Shown: positions 45,725 to 60,100, numbered from the stretch's first letter. The stretch: 64,000 bases of DNA from Bretschneidera sinensis (GCA_023935145.1 CM043699.1:128776536-128840535); one strand, 5' to 3'. A program made the numbers and translations. Notes: a model not told the origin generated them from the letters alone.

Positions 45725-46907
45725 TGTGTTCCCCTTATTTGATTTTAATTATGATAAAACAATAACTTTTATTTGTGCTAACAATTTTAGCTAAGTATTC
45801 AAATTGTAAACAACATGCAATTTAAAGACAAGACGCAAAACAAGTATATGTGACGAAAACTGTTTACTTGAGAGATACTAGATCAATATCAAATACCTAG
45901 AATGGGTTCTAAGGCAATTAAGATATGTAAATCTCTATTAACAAGTATTTTGTTTTTCATTATGTCTCATTTTGATTGAAATGTTTTTTTCTATGAAAAA
46001 TCATTTTGACTGGAAAACTAAATAGTTTTATTTAGTCGACTGAATGAAGTCGAGTCGACCGAATGACTCATTCAATCGACTGAATGAAGGACAAAAAGTT
46101 TCATTCTTTCATCCAGTCGATTGGATGAACCATATAGTTAACTGAATGAAATACATGATACTAATTTGTTTTTTAAATAACATTTCAGCCTACTGACACA
46201 AAACCATCCAGTTGCCTGAACGTTTGAAAATAACAGTAATATTTCAAATCTGAAGGTCTATTCAGTGACTTTAATGCACCAAATTGCTCTCAAACGGGAT
46301 TTTTCAAAGAGTAATGACTAGTAGGTTTTTTATCTATAAAAACTCATCATAAATGATAGATAAAATACATACAAGAGTATTAAATCTTCATCTACTTATT
46401 TTCTATCATTCAAAACTTTCAAAATCCTTTATGAGCCATTCCTAAAAGTTTTATACTTCTAAAAATATATATATTCTTCCTTGTAACAACATTAAATTCA
46501 AGTCTTTCTTGTTTCCTTTTACAATCAATTGAAATCATTATAAAGAAAATGAGTTGGTGTAATTTTTAGAGTGTTTAGGCATTAAATACGTCTTTATAAC
46601 TTCCTTGTAGAAGAGATCTTTGTAAAGTTTGGGCAACGCCTTAAAAGTTGATTGACTATTCTTAATGGATTTTTTAAAGGAGATTCCTTGAAGAGAGTGG
46701 ACGTAGGATTGAAGTGATTCCGATATTGTGGAACCACTATAAACGGAGTTTGCACATTCTCTTCCTTTACTCCTTTTAATTTCAAGCAAGTTATTTGTTA
46801 TTTGCTTAAATAATTGATTAAATTGTTATAACTTATTTGTTATTTGTAAAAAGTTTTTTTTTTTTAAACTCAAATCACCCCTTCTCAGGTTTATACCTCG
46901 GTCTACA
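45725..46907 (+). mobile_element. Probable Copia LTR (solo or fragment)
   Basis: It starts TGTGTTCCCCTTATTTGATT, followed by AATTATGATAAAACAATAA and GTGCTAACAATTTTAGCTAAG, the order seen at the start of Maximus/SIRE-type Copia LTRs as I remember them. It contains repeated AGTCGACTGAATGAA motifs at 46036-46150 and ends with CACCCCTTCTC, then ACCTCGGTCTACA. No 5 bp target duplication was found and no second LTR, so boundaries are approximate. Confidence 0.5.
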
Positions 46908-46927
46908 GATTGATAATGATTAAATTT

Positions 46928-47353
46928 AAGGATAAATTACATTAATCTACATGAGTTTAGTCAATGGTTACACTTACCTCACTTAAATTTTAAAATATAC
47001 AATTAACTACTTGTCGTTAGCATTCCGTTAGTCAACTGTTCAAAATCTAATCAAAACTTATGTCAACTCATCAAAACTTATTGGAAATCCAACTTTACTC
47101 GTAATAATTTCAAAATACAGTCAACATTTGGGTGCTACTTGGATAAAAAAGTTTGATTGAATTTTGAAATCATCAAGGGTGAATTTGGGTTTTCAATAAG
47201 TTTTTGATGATTTGACACAAAATTTGATTGAATTTTGAACAATTGACTAAAAGAAGGTTAACGACAAATAGATAAGTGTATATTTTAAAAATTAATAAAG
47301 TAAGTATAACCATTACCTAACTTCATATGGGTTATTGTAGACTTCCATCCTTA
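46928..47353. mobile_element. Fold-back MITE, about 425 bp
   Basis: The left arm text TCAATGGTTACACTTACCTC, TTTTAAAATATACA and TTGTCGTTAGCATTC is matched by the reverse complement of the right arm (GTAATGGTTATACTTAC, TTTTAAAATATACAC, TTGTCGTTAACCTTC). The arms exceed 120 bp. Ends are near AAGGAT/ATCCTT. No clear target duplication. Confidence 0.65.
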
Positions 47354-47720
47354 TCAAAGGACATGTCATTTTCTTTTAGTGAGAAAAATATATATTATCA
47401 TTTGAAAAATCAAAAGCTAAGATTTAACCACGTACTCTAAATTATTTAGAAAAACTTCATAACAAAATACATCTTTTTCTCTTCACACATCATCAATTAA
47501 AAAACAAAAAAATGAGATTTGTCCTTATATAATAACAAGAATATAATTATTATGAAATTATAATTAAATCAAGCGTTGACCAACAAAAATATAGAGAAGT
47601 GATAAAAGTTGTACACCAATAGATAGTAGACAAATGATTCATGCAAATTGTAAATATTGATTTGTATAAATATTTGTAATAAAAATTAATTGTGAAAAAA
47701 TTTATAAACTAATTAATTCA

Positions 47721-47930
47721 ATCAAGATTTATCAACCTCATAATTAAAAAATGTTAGAAATGAAAATTGATTAAATTGAGATTGGAGATTTGATATTTTA
47801 GACCAAAACATCCATGTGTCATGTCATCAAGATTTATCAACCTCATAATTAAAAAATGCTAGAAATGAAAATTGATTAAATTGAGATTGGAGATTTGGTA
47901 TTTTAGACCAAAACATCCATGTGTTATGTC
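47721..47930. repeat. 105 bp tandem duplication
   Basis: Two adjacent copies (47721-47825 and 47826-47930) starting ATCAAGATTTATCAACCTCA differ at about three positions, so the duplication is recent. Confidence 0.9.
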
Positions 47931-50900
47931 ATCAAAGTGAGAATATTTTGAAGAGTCATATTTTTTAAAATTAAAAATATCAAAATCAGACAATTACTGT
48001 TCACTGAACTCATCCTCCACACGCGTGAGGGCGATTAGCTTGACAGAAGATGACACTTATGGGTCTCATTTGGTATCTCTTGTTGAGAGCTTTCCAACTA
48101 TATATAGGGTGCTTTTTTATTTTTTTATTTTACTTTTGGTTGTCCCGATATCACCTACAAACTCTGAAGGTAAAAATATTAAATCAATAATTTTATTTAT
48201 TTACCAAATTATCCTCTTATTTATGTAAATCTGAACCATCGATTTTTCAAATATTGATATGTCTTTTTTGTGATAAAAAAAGACATGTTATTAGAAAAGG
48301 CAAAAAAATATGAAAGCTGAACCGACTAATGTAATTTACATTAAATTTAAATTTATTATATTTTATCTCATTAATAAAATTTAAAGTATATTAAAGATTG
48401 ATAACATATCTCATCATTTTTTTTAATCATATATATATATATATAAATAAAATAATTTATCGTAAACATTTACAACAATATAGCTTGTGAAAAACGAGAA
48501 TGAAATGCAAGATTTACATATAATGTGATCTCCTATACATGCGAGTGTGGTTATTAGTGATCGATAGTAGCTTTTGACACCACTAGACTCGGTGGCTCGA
48601 TGGTAAATTCCAAACCTGTTATTGTCAAAATCGAGTTGCGGTTGTCTGTACTCTGTACCATGGAAAATTTGAAGGGTGTGTATCAAATGTTCACTTTAAC
48701 AAGTACAATAGATAAATTAGGGCACCCTTTGGATAAACTTCTTTAAACATTACTTTAGGTGATAAAATTAAAGTGTAATTTGTCTTATGCCTGGATTTCT
48801 TTTTGCAGAAAGCAAAAGGGACACCAGGTACACCAATGTGAAAAAGTGAGTAAATAAAGCTAAGACAGCTTGTTTCAACATCATTTAATTGAGTTTCTAA
48901 TCCAGTCCACTTTTACAAAATTAAATAAGAAATCATGTGTGAACAAAAGATTAAGAGTACGTGGTGGTTATATAGGGTAGAACATAAGTGAGCTTATTAG
49001 ATAAGAAACAAACAAATAAATATATTCACACTATATTCCACTAAACCAATGCATTGCATTCTCGGAAACATACATATTATAAATCATACGAATGAAATCG
49101 ATGGATTCAATTGTTTTAGATTTTTAAAGCTTAAATGTTACAGTGTTTTTATAGTTAACTCAAAATACAATTGACAATTCAACAAGTGGTATCATAAGTT
49201 AGTTTACGCACGTCATGTTAGATTCATTTTTTCAGATGAGTTAAAAGTATGTCATTCACATTTAATATAAAAAAAAATCTTACAACTCAATATTTAAAAA
49301 AACTCAAAGTGATGATTTCAAAAAAAACTTGAAGATAATTTGTCAGTTCAAGTAACCCATTAGAGTTAATGGTTTAACAAAATGCAAAGCATAGATATGC
49401 TATAATATGGATAATTATGATCACAAGCCATAGTTTCCACTTAGTACAATTTTTTTTTTCTCCATTCCGTGCACATTGAGTGGGATTAGCACTTAAAAGA
49501 TAGATACAGTAATCAACCAACACATGCACAACTAATTAAAGAAATGAAAGACTCACAAGAAAAACTTTAAAAATGAAAAACCATGGAAGGAGTTAGACGC
49601 GTGCATTGGCAGACCCCATTTAGAAATACTAAAGTTAAAAAAATAAAAACCAAGAAAATCTCAACAGGATCGAAAATCATGAATGCTAGGCATATGCAAT
49701 GCCATGTTAGCTTCTTTGCTTCATGATGGGAGAATTTGTTACATTCTTATTCAATAAATAATTAATTCCTTTAACCATGCCCCATAAGTATGACTGCCCA
49801 ACACTCGTTAATTTTGACCCATCTTCTTCCCACCAAAACCGACCATCAACTTAAAACAATGGCTTTTGTGCTTTGTTAATTCGTAGTATAAGAAATTTAC
49901 CCAAGTTTTCTTTTTTATTTAATTGATGAACTTCGTAGGGAGGCGTAACTTAATCTCTAGCTTCTCCCCATGTTACTCTTTGTCTTTATTTACTCCTTAA
50001 TTTTTTTACAAGTGAATGAATATCATACTCTTACAAACTTGTAAATAAAGATTATGTCTTTCTTTAGTCTATCTTCACTGCTCTCAACTTCTGTTATGGC
50101 TGTTATGGTTAATTCGATGCGTGGAATGTTATAGGATGGACACTGTGCTAATAATTACAAAATTTTAAGATTTTTCATGTTTTGTGCATGCTTCATATTT
50201 CATAACTTTGTAAAGTATGAATTTCAACTACGAATGTTATAGAGTTCATCTTACAAATCCAATTGATTTTATTATGTGAACGTCATTTGTTTTTTACACA
50301 AATTATCATGTTCACATCAAAAGAGTTTTTCAAACTTTCTTATTATTCAATTATATCACCACGGGTATTTCGAAACCAACTACGTGATTTTTCATATCCA
50401 ATCAAACCATCACGTCAAATATCACTTATTAAGTATAATAATTAAAATCTGAGTTTGAAGAGTCCAAACATAAATATGTAAATATATGATGTTGAAAGTT
50501 ATATAAATTCAAAAACTTATTTAATTTAATTTTTTTACGTGGAGTTGATTTTTCCTACGTCTGGCCACTAAAATCATGCAACATTATGGTCCTGTAATAT
50601 TTTTCAGCACCCAGCATTGAGAATTTAAGACGGGTGGAAATGTGGAATCATGTAGCAGCAATGGATCAGTATACATTGTGCGACATTGGGATGTGCTATA
50701 TGTTTGCGTGGCTATGGAGAATGGGACCCACCACACGCATTCTTCTCCTCTTTAATTGGGTCAAAAAATAAAAATAAAAATAAAATGTAAAATATTTACT
50801 TGAAAAACCCCACAACTTACCATCACCCACCTCAGTATTCTCAAATTATACCCTTCTTTCTAGCTTGTCCATACTCCACAACATAATGAACATATACCAT

Positions 50901-52600
50901 CACCGCTTTATTGATTTGGTGACAAAAACAAATCCCAAGCTTCAAAACAAAACAAACCCTGCCCATCTATCATAGTATCACTCGTCCCTAAACTATTTTT
51001 ATCTACTTCTATGTATTTAGGAAAAATCCAAAAAAAAGGCTATGTCACAACAAAACAAGCCCATGCATGCCCCCACAAACCCAATACTATCTCTTTGCTT
51101 GTGTGTGGGGAAGTAATGATTTGGTGCATTTATTGTGTAGTGGAACTTTGTATACATGACACCACATAACCATCCATCAAAAGGGTACGTTTTGATCATT
51201 TAGGTTCATTTTTAATGAGGATGGTCCTCACATCACAATTGTTATTTTGCAATTTAGAGACAAATTAGGATACACTTACTTTGTCGCGTCCTTATTTCCC
51301 TCTTTTTGCTGCATTTACTAAAAGTGTTTACATGCCAATGACTAATTAATGGTGTGGTGATATGAAAAGTACCGACCCGAAAGAACAATGCAGAATAGTA
51401 CAATAAATTTCTCTCCTTTATGTTTGTCATGCACGGTAACGAACTAGAGCCACTCGCTCAATGGTCTATATGGCTGTGCAGCGTAGCCCGCGTTGAGCAT
51501 GTCTCCACTAAAGCCTGAAACACTGCCTTAGACCTTGCAGTAATGCTTGCTTTAATTTTACCCAACATAACACAACAGTTGCAAGAATTTATAAAAAAAA
51601 TTAAGTTAAACATTTTAAAAAAATAACTTAAGAGATGATTTATATATTTAGGAAACCGAATTTTTATTAAAAAAGAAATTGCTTAATTCCAGTAATTTTG
51701 ACCACTGTTATATCTCGAATTTGATCTCAAGTGCATCATAAGAATTAAAAAAAGAAAACAAAACTCAATAATTTTAGTGCGAGCTACAACATCACACAAT
51801 TCAAATTGGGTCAACAAAGTAATCATCCCCAAACCAGTCCACCAATCACAACCATCCAAATTTCAATGAGTGGTCTTTAATCAAATCAAAGATTCATTTT
51901 CTCTTAACTGGGACCCATTGCACCTCTTTAAGTCCGGGATCTCATGATAGACAATCACTACTCTCCTCAGTAGTAGTCAGTTCCCAAACTTCTCTGCTCC
52001 TTTGTCCAATACTAGTACCACTGTACACCACCCCAACCCAAAGTCCAAGGATATACATCATAAGGGGACTTTCCCTTGGCCCATCAACCCCATGAGCATC
52101 ATTACCGTCCCCAAAGTTGGGCCACATTTGATCATGTTTTAATACCGTAGACCTCACTCTATTGAATCATTACCATTATACCCAATAAAAAAGCAACTAT
52201 TGGGGATCAAAAATTTTGATCTCTGTTGAATCGACCGTTACAGCTGCTTGATGGGTAGCGTTTTGAGTGCATATAAAAGTATACAAAAGAGCATTGCATA
52301 GGGACTAGAGAGAGAAAGAGAAAGCACAAATAGAGAAGTCTGCAGAAGAGAGGACTACAAGTTCGAATTATTCTTCTTCTGTGTATGATTGCTTTTGTAA
52401 ATAAATCCCACAGTAGTTCGTTTGGACTATCTCCCACCACACCCCTCACTCACTGCTTTACCTTTCTCCCTCTCTCTATATTTATATTGATATTTATATA
52501 TACGTATTTGCTTTAACGAGACAGGAAATTCTTTTATAGTACTCCATATGTTTAAGATAGGGTCATGGTACGTCCCCGAGGCTGCGCGAGCAGTCCACAA
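47931..52600. other. Intergenic DNA upstream of AGO10
   Basis: No gene supported in 4.7 kb. It is AT-rich, with small (AT)n runs (for example near 48430). GC-richer, less repetitive sequence at about 50560-50760 and 51780-52160 could be distal regulatory DNA of AGO10, but I see no defined site. Confidence 0.4.
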
Positions 52601-52609
52601 CCGAAACGG

Positions 52610-52725
52610 AAGAGAGAGAGAGAGAGAGAAGGGCCATTTTTAAAGCAGGAGGGGACTCGCTCACGCTCACAAGCCTTTTACACGTGATAAAGAAAACACC
52701 AAAAGCACTTGCATGCGTGTATAAA
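52610..52725 (+). promoter_or_regulatory. Probable AGO10 core promoter: GA tract, G-box, TATA box
   Basis: A GAGAGA tract (52610-52629), a CACGTG G-box (52681-52686) and TATAAA (52720-52725) lie in order, followed by CT-rich leader-like sequence (TCTCTCTCTG near 52870). GA tracts are bound by BPC proteins and CACGTG by bHLH/bZIP factors in plants. Assignment to AGO10 is from position only. Confidence 0.5.
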
Positions 52726-52919
52726 GATTCATCATCACCGTCATCTTTCACACATACTCATCCGAATCCTCCACAAAAACCATCTTTCTTTTATCCCCTC
52801 TTTTGGGTTCTCTTTTTAATCGCTTCATGTTCTTTACCTGATACCCATCTTTTAAACCTTCTCTACTCTGTCTCTCTCTGTGTGAGTGTTCCTTTGATTG
52901 ATTGAAGGTTTTGTTGCGT

Positions 52920-53992
52920 GTAAGCTATTATACACAGTTTCAAGGTGACTTGAGTTAAAGTATATGGTTGGTTGGTTGGTTGGTGAGTGTTCAAATTCGT
53001 GGCTTTGTTTCGGATTTCACTGGCATTTAATGAGTCGTTTTCTCTGTATTCTTTATATCGTGATTTCACTGCCCTTCTCAATGTTTATTCCTTCTCTTTG
53101 TTTATATGCTCTTGTTTTTTGTTTCTTCTAGATGGCTTTATTCTCTTTCTATACCAGTTCTCTGGCTTGAAAATCTTGTCAATAAAACAAATTTTTTAAT
53201 GCTTTGCTTATGTTTTTTTCTGCTTGGGTTTATTCATCATCTCTTATATGATTTTTTCTAATTAATTTTCAGTTTTTGGTTGGGATAGGCCTAAGGATAT
53301 GGTCTTGTCTTCTGGATATTTCCCTTTTTTGGGTTTTTATTCATTTTGTTCATTTTTGGTTTTATTTTATTAGCCCGTCTCTTGATTTAGGTTCATCTAT
53401 TTTTGCACAGGATTTAGGGTCATTGGGTTCCTAATAGAAGAATATGAAGAAGGTCTAGGTTTCGGTTGAAGGTCACTTTTTTCTTTGCATTTATCATTTT
53501 TCGAGTTGCAGAACCTGATTTTTAGCTGCAAGTCTTGTTTGGGGTTTCGTGTTACGATTTGACCCTTTGCTTGGTCTTTGAGGTTTTGAGCAAGGATTCA
53601 GCAGAAAAATCTTCCAAGCAAAATTTAAAAATAGAATTATTTTATATTTAATTCTGGTGTATATACTTGCCTTCTCCACTCATCCACTCAATGATCCTGC
53701 AACATAAGTGGTTAGAAACTGTAACTAGAGTTTTTTATTAATTATTTTGGAGCTTATAAGCTGAAACAAAGGTGAATGAGTGGTTTTTAAATTGCAAAGG
53801 AATAGTAATGCTTGTAATTTGTAACATAAAGGCTGGGCTTTTTACCCATACGATTTTACTCTGCGTATGCAACTTTGATGCACTAGTGTCATCATGTTTT
53901 CTACTCCATTTGTTCAAGGCTTTGCAATTCCGGGTACAATTTTGCTGACATGCATCTTTTCCTTTTCTATTCTCGTATTTTCTAAAATGCAG
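52920..53992 (+). other. Probable intron in the AGO10 5' leader
   Basis: A donor GCGT/GTAAGC at 52920 and an acceptor TTCTAAAATGCAG/TTGACC ending at 53992 bracket T-rich, intron-like DNA. The remaining leader from 53993 to the start codon contains no ATG, so a spliced message would have an uninterrupted path to the AGO10 start. Confidence 0.5.
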
Positions 53993-54153
53993 TTGACCTT
54001 AATCCGTGAAGGACGTGAGTAAAGAATAGGAAGAGGAGAAGCCAGTGTGTTTTTCTGTGTACCATTTGGTGAAAACCCCCTTCTCTTTTTGCGGAAGTGT
54101 TTGTGCTTTTGCATAGTAGTTTCACTGAGCAAATCAAGGAGACCAAACCAAAC

Positions 54154-57100
54154 ATGCCTATAAGGCAAATGAAAGAGAGCTCAGAGCAGCACCTAGTGAT
54201 CAAAACCCACCTGCAAACGTCCATGAACCCAGTTCAGAAACAACCCCAGACTGCCCAAAATGGAAAAGGACCACCACCTCAAGAACACGCCCAAAATACA
54301 AAACCCCATTACCAAGCCTCAGCTCCAACAAGAAATAGAGGAAGAAGAAGAGGAAGAGGGGGTAAGAAATCTGATCAAGGCGATGTCTATATGAGACCCT
54401 GTTCAAGGCCCTGCACTGTGGCACATAAGCCTGTGAACCCAGCTGGTGATCTTGTGGCAAGCAGCCAAAATGGGTCTATTGAAAATGGTCATGGTACTTG
54501 TGAAATAGAAATGGGTTTTCCTACTTCAAGCAAGTCTTTGAGTTTTGCTCCTAGGCCTGGTTATGGGCAAGTTGGGACAAAGTGTATTGTAAAGGCTAAC
54601 CATTTCTTTGCAGAGTTACCAGAAAAGGACTTGAACCAGTATGATGTAAGTCCCGTGTTATTTTATTGGTTTTACATTTAAACATAACCATTAACATACT
54701 TGAAAGGAAAACAAATTGCTCATTATTTTTGAAAAATATATATTTTTCAAATGTGTGATGGCAATTGGGGCCCTTAATCTGAATTCAACATGTTCATGCT
54801 GTTGATACGTCTTCTTATATTTTGCTGTTACATTGACGATGAAATTGAATAGGTTTTCCATTTTACCCTGTCCTTTTCTTCTGACGGGGCATTTATGAGT
54901 TTTATTTATTGAATCTGGTCTTCAGTCTTGTTCTTATTGTTTGCTGACAAAACAAGCTCTGTTCTTTTCTTGCAGGTCACAATATCTCCTGAGGTGTCTT
55001 CAAGAACTGTGAACAGAGCTATTATAGCAGAGCTTGTGAAGCTGTACAAAGAATCAGACCTAGGGATGAGACTGCCTGCTTATGATGGCAGAAAGAGCCT
55101 CTACACAGCTGGTGAGCTTCCTTTTGCTTGGAAAGAGTTCAGCATTAAGCTTGTAGATGAAGAGGATGGAATCAATGGCCCCAAGTAAGTTTCTGTTGCT
55201 TTTCTTGTTCTACTTTAACTTCACTATTTTCCTTCAGGCCATCTGGGTTTTCCTCACCGGTCTCATTTGAAGTTTCATTTCATAACAATTTCTAGCATAC
55301 GTGAACACTATCAAAGAAGACATGTTTTATTTTGTTTAGTGTATGGTGTTCTTTTCTTTGATTTGATCTGTGGATCCCTTGGTGCAAGTAACTTAAAGTT
55401 GCATTGTCCTGTATATAATTATTCCAGAAGGGTGAGAGAATACAAAGTGGTGATTAAATTCGTTGCACGAGCAAACATGCACCATTTGGGCCAGTTTCTA
55501 GCTGGTAAGCGTGCAGATGCCCCGCAGGAAGCATTGCAAATTCTCGACATTGTATTAAGAGAACTCTCAATGAAGAGGTATAATATGTCATAGAGTTTGC
55601 GATCAAGTTAAATCCTATGTGTGATTTATTAGCACCATGGCAATTAAGTTAATGATTTCCTCACCACACTTGCTCTTCTGAAGGTACTGCCCCGTCGGGA
55701 GATCCTTTTTTTCACCAGATATTAGAAGGCCGCAAAGGCTTGGTGAGGGCTTGGAGTCTTGGTGTGGCTTTTACCAGAGTATAAGGCCTACCCAGATGGG
55801 CTTGTCTTTAAATATTGGTAAAAGATTACGAAAAATCATAGTTTTAAAATATAAGTTAATTGACAGTTCTTCAATGACATTTCTTGTTTTCCTTTCCTAT
55901 ATTTTCGTTCGTTACAGATATGGCTTCAGCTGCCTTCATTGAGCCTCTCCCTGTGATAGAGTTTGTCGCACAGCTTTTAGGAAAGCATGTCTTATCAAGG
56001 CCATTATCCGATTCTGATCGTGTGAAGGTGCTTTTCTTTATATTGTTGATTTGAATGATTTCATTTCTTGGTGTATAAATTAATTAAGAATTTGTTTTAA
56101 AATAATTAATAGATTAAGAAGGGTCTTAGAGGAGTAAAAGTTGAGGTTACACATAGAGGGAATGTAAGAAGAAAGTATCGGGTTTCAGGATTGACATCTC
56201 AGCCGACAAGAGAACTAGTGTAAGTTTCAACTCTTTGTTGCTTATCTCTATCACCAGGTCTGATTTCTTTGTTTATATCATTTTCGTTAGAGGCTATTTA
56301 GTATTTTTGACTAGTGAAAGTAAGGAGCTCTACTTCCTTTTCCCTTTTTAAGGGTTCATGAATCTTGAGAAGTGTATAAGTTCTCTACTCATTGGCAATG
56401 TTTTTTCGTTTCAGATTTCCTGTTGATGAGAACTCTACCATGAAGTCAGTTGTCGAATACTTCCAAGAGATGTATGGATTCACCATTCAACACACACATT
56501 TACCTTGTCTTCAAGTAGGAAACCAGAAGAAGGCTAACTATTTGCCCATGGAGGTAAGAAGAGGTCATTGAAGATTTAATCGTTCCCACTAATGGATTTG
56601 ATTTTTTTTTTTTATATATAATCTGTGTATAATCTGCATGCTTTTGGTTTGTTATTTAATCGTTCCCACTAATTGATTTGATTAATTCTTTTATATAATC
56701 TTTGTATAATCTGCATGCTTTTGGTTTGTTAGGCCTGCAAAATTGTTGAGGGACAACGGTATACAAAAAGGCTGAATGAGAAGCAAATTACCGCTCTGTT
56801 AAAGGTTACTTGCCAAAGACCTAGGGATCGGGAAAATGACATTTTGCAGGTAGTGATACTTTGTCTTTCGACTTACCTAAGGTCTTTCGTCTTTCATCTT
56901 TTGGTAGAGTGCTTTTTAGCGAGAAGTTTGTGGGAGATGAGATATAAGATTTTGGGTATCTCTTGGGTCTATGCGGGTTCCGTGTTGAATGAGATTCCGG
57001 CTAGGAATGGTTTAAAAGCTCCTAAAGAGGTTAAGAAAGCTTTGAGCTTAATTCCACATTCTATTTTTTGGATGGTGTGGAAAGAAAGGAACCGGAGGGC

Positions 57101-60100
57101 TTTTGATGTTGTGGAGAGTCATTTTGAGATCATTAGAGATAGATGGTTTAACCATGTCAATTTTGGTTTAGAGGGAATTTTTTTGTAAATAGTGAGGACC
57201 TTATAGATTTTGTGGATTTCCTTCGTTGTAATTAGCTTTGGCTTTTGGTGCACCGTCTTGGTGCTCTTCTAATAAAAATTTTATTTATAAAAAAAAGAAT
57301 TTTTGGACTTAAGAAAATGTCTGTTGGTTGCTTAGAGCTTTGCATGGGTGGAGAGGTTTCTTTCCCCCTCTTTTCATACATTTTGCTTTATGTATTTACT
57401 GGCCAGAAAAAGAGTTCTGCAGCTTGTACATTTCATAAGCTGTGGTGGGGTCTTGATAATATCGGATAGTTTTGACTAAATCTTTCATTCATCTTGAAAG
57501 GCATGTTAATTTGGATAGGACTCAAAGAAATTTGAAGGTTTAAAAACTTGTGGTTTGAACTGGGACAAAAATACATGTAAAGAATCGAGTTATTGGATAT
57601 TAGCACACCTCAAGATATTGACATGTGGAAGTAGTATAATGTTTACATGGTTTTATTTGAGTTTTCTGACAGCTTGGTTATTGATTTAGTTTTATTAGTA
57701 ACAATTTATTATTTGCTATTTGGAATGCAAGCAGACAGTTCAGCATAATGCTTATGATCAAGACCCTTATGCAAAGGAGTTTGGGATCAAAATCAGTGAA
57801 AAGCTAACTTCTGTTGAGGCTCGCATTCTTCCAGCCCCTTGGGTATTAGTGCACCTCTTTACTTATCCAAATAATACTAATAATATTCAACATCTCTTTA
57901 GTTTGTATGTGATATTTAGAAAAGAAAGAAAAGAAAGAAAGAAAGAGGGTAGCACTCAGTGTTCACCGTCTCATGATGCTTCTTCCTGCAGCTTAAATAT
58001 CATGAAACTGGAAAAGAAAAGGATTGCTTGCCACAAGTTGGCCAGTGGAATATGATGAACAAGGTATTGTCCTTGTGCACTGTAATTTCTTTTTTTTCCA
58101 TTTGTAAATATAGTTAATAATTTTTCTCAAGTGTTGGATACTAGCCTTTGCTCTCTTATATTTTTTCTTCTTAGCCACAAGGGGATGCCAATCAGAAACT
58201 TCGAATCTTCATTTAAGGTTTCAGTAACTAAATTACATATCAAACACTGGCCTAAAAAGGAGAAAAAATTACACATTTGCCAAATTCCCTAGCAGACTAG
58301 TTCTTTAGAGTGGAGAAAGAACTGTTGATTAATTCTGTCTCTTCTGTCAAAATAACTACCCAAGCATTACTTGCAGAGTTTCAAGTTTCTTAAGTTTTTG
58401 ATCATGTCCATATCAAGCTTTGATCCACTGCTTATGTAGGTGTTGAAAAAATCCTGCGGTTTTATCTTTCTCATATCATTTTACCTCTACTCCATGTATT
58501 GCTACTGGTGCTGATCTCTTGTTCTGCTGCTTCTATAATGCAGAAAATGATTAATGGGATGACTGTGAGCCGATGGGCTTGTATTAACTTCTCGCGGAGT
58601 GTACAAGAGAGTGTTGCACGTGGTTTTTGCAATGAACTTGCTCAAATGTGCCAAGTATCTGGCATGGTAGTTATATCTCTCTCTCACTTTGCATATTTGA
58701 AAGCAACCTGCTCTAGGGATTCCTTTATTTCTTTATTTTATTCCTTTGGAAAAATTAGTTTTCTTTTGTTTAAAGTTTCTATTTGTTTCTGTTATGTAGG
58801 AATTCAATTCAGAGCCTGTCATCCCAATCTACATTTCCAGGCCTGAGCAAGTAGAGAACGCTTTAAAGCATGTTTATCACGCAGCCATGAACAAAACCAA
58901 AGGAAAAGAACTAGAGCTTCTATTAGCTATCTTACCTGACAACAACGGGTCCCTATATGGTATTCTATATGCATCGATGATTTGATTGTGATCTGTAAAA
59001 TCAGGACTTTGGTTGACTTCGTTGATTTGAAACGAGATGGATGATCTTCCACTGACACTGTTGTTATGAATTGTTTTTCAGGCGATCTTAAGCGAATCTG
59101 TGAAACTGATCTTGGTTTAATAACACAATGCTGTCTCACAAAACATGTCTTCAAGATCAGCAAGCAGTACTTGGCTAATGTGTCCCTTAAAATCAATGTT
59201 AAGGTTAGATTAACTCTCATAATTATATAAGCATACACATTCATGCTACATTCTATCATTATATTTATTCCTGCAAAATATATACTACTTTTGTGGTTTG
59301 TACAAGTGTCAATACTATTTATACAACTTTTCTCTGTAATTGCTAATCTGTCATATTTTTCACCATCCTTGGTGCAGATGGGTGGTAGAAACACTGTTCT
59401 TTTGGATGCTATCAGTTGCAGAATTCCATTAGTTAGTGACATACCAACCATAATCTTTGGAGCTGACGTGACCCACCCAGAGAATGGGGAAGACTCCAGC
59501 CCCTCAATAGCTGCCGTACAATTCTTTACCTAGCTTAATGTTTCTCAAAACCTTTGGTGTTACCCTGCATTAATTACTGAGACTTTGGTTCCTAAAATAT
59601 GTTGGTCTTTCTATAGGTAGTAGCTTCTCAGGATTGGCCTGAAGTTACAAAATATGCTGGGTTAGTTTGTGCTCAAGCTCACAGACAGGAACTCATACAA
59701 GACTTGTACAAAACGTGGCAGGATCCTGTTCGTGGCACGGTTAGTGGTGGCATGATCAGGTACAGGAACATCACTTCCTCTGAATATTTGTTCATCTATG
59801 CTATTTTAATTTTCCTTTTCCATTTTCGATGTAAATATTTTGATTATCTCATCCTCTTTCACTTGTGCAGAGACCATCTGGTTTCCTTTAGGAAGGCAAC
59901 GGGGCAGAAACCACTAAGGATAATATTTTACAGGTCAATTCTTTACCCACCGTGCAGTGTTGTTGGTAAACATTTTATGCCAAAGGGTGAAGATATTTTC
60001 TACTTGTAGAAATTAATAGTTTTTGGGAAAATTTTTGCTAATTCTTCATTCATTACCAACATGCTTCCTCACTTCTTCCACTGGCGATTGTTAACGATGT

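Noticed and set aside
48038..48060. TTGACAGAAGATGACACT resembles the start of miR156/157.
   Set aside because: Only the first 12 bases fit, the 3' half differs, and no complementary arm (TCTTCTGTCA) lies within hairpin distance.
54097..54153. Upstream extension of AGO10 beginning at 54097.
   Set aside because: It starts with GTG, and MPIRQMK is the conserved AGO10 N-terminus.
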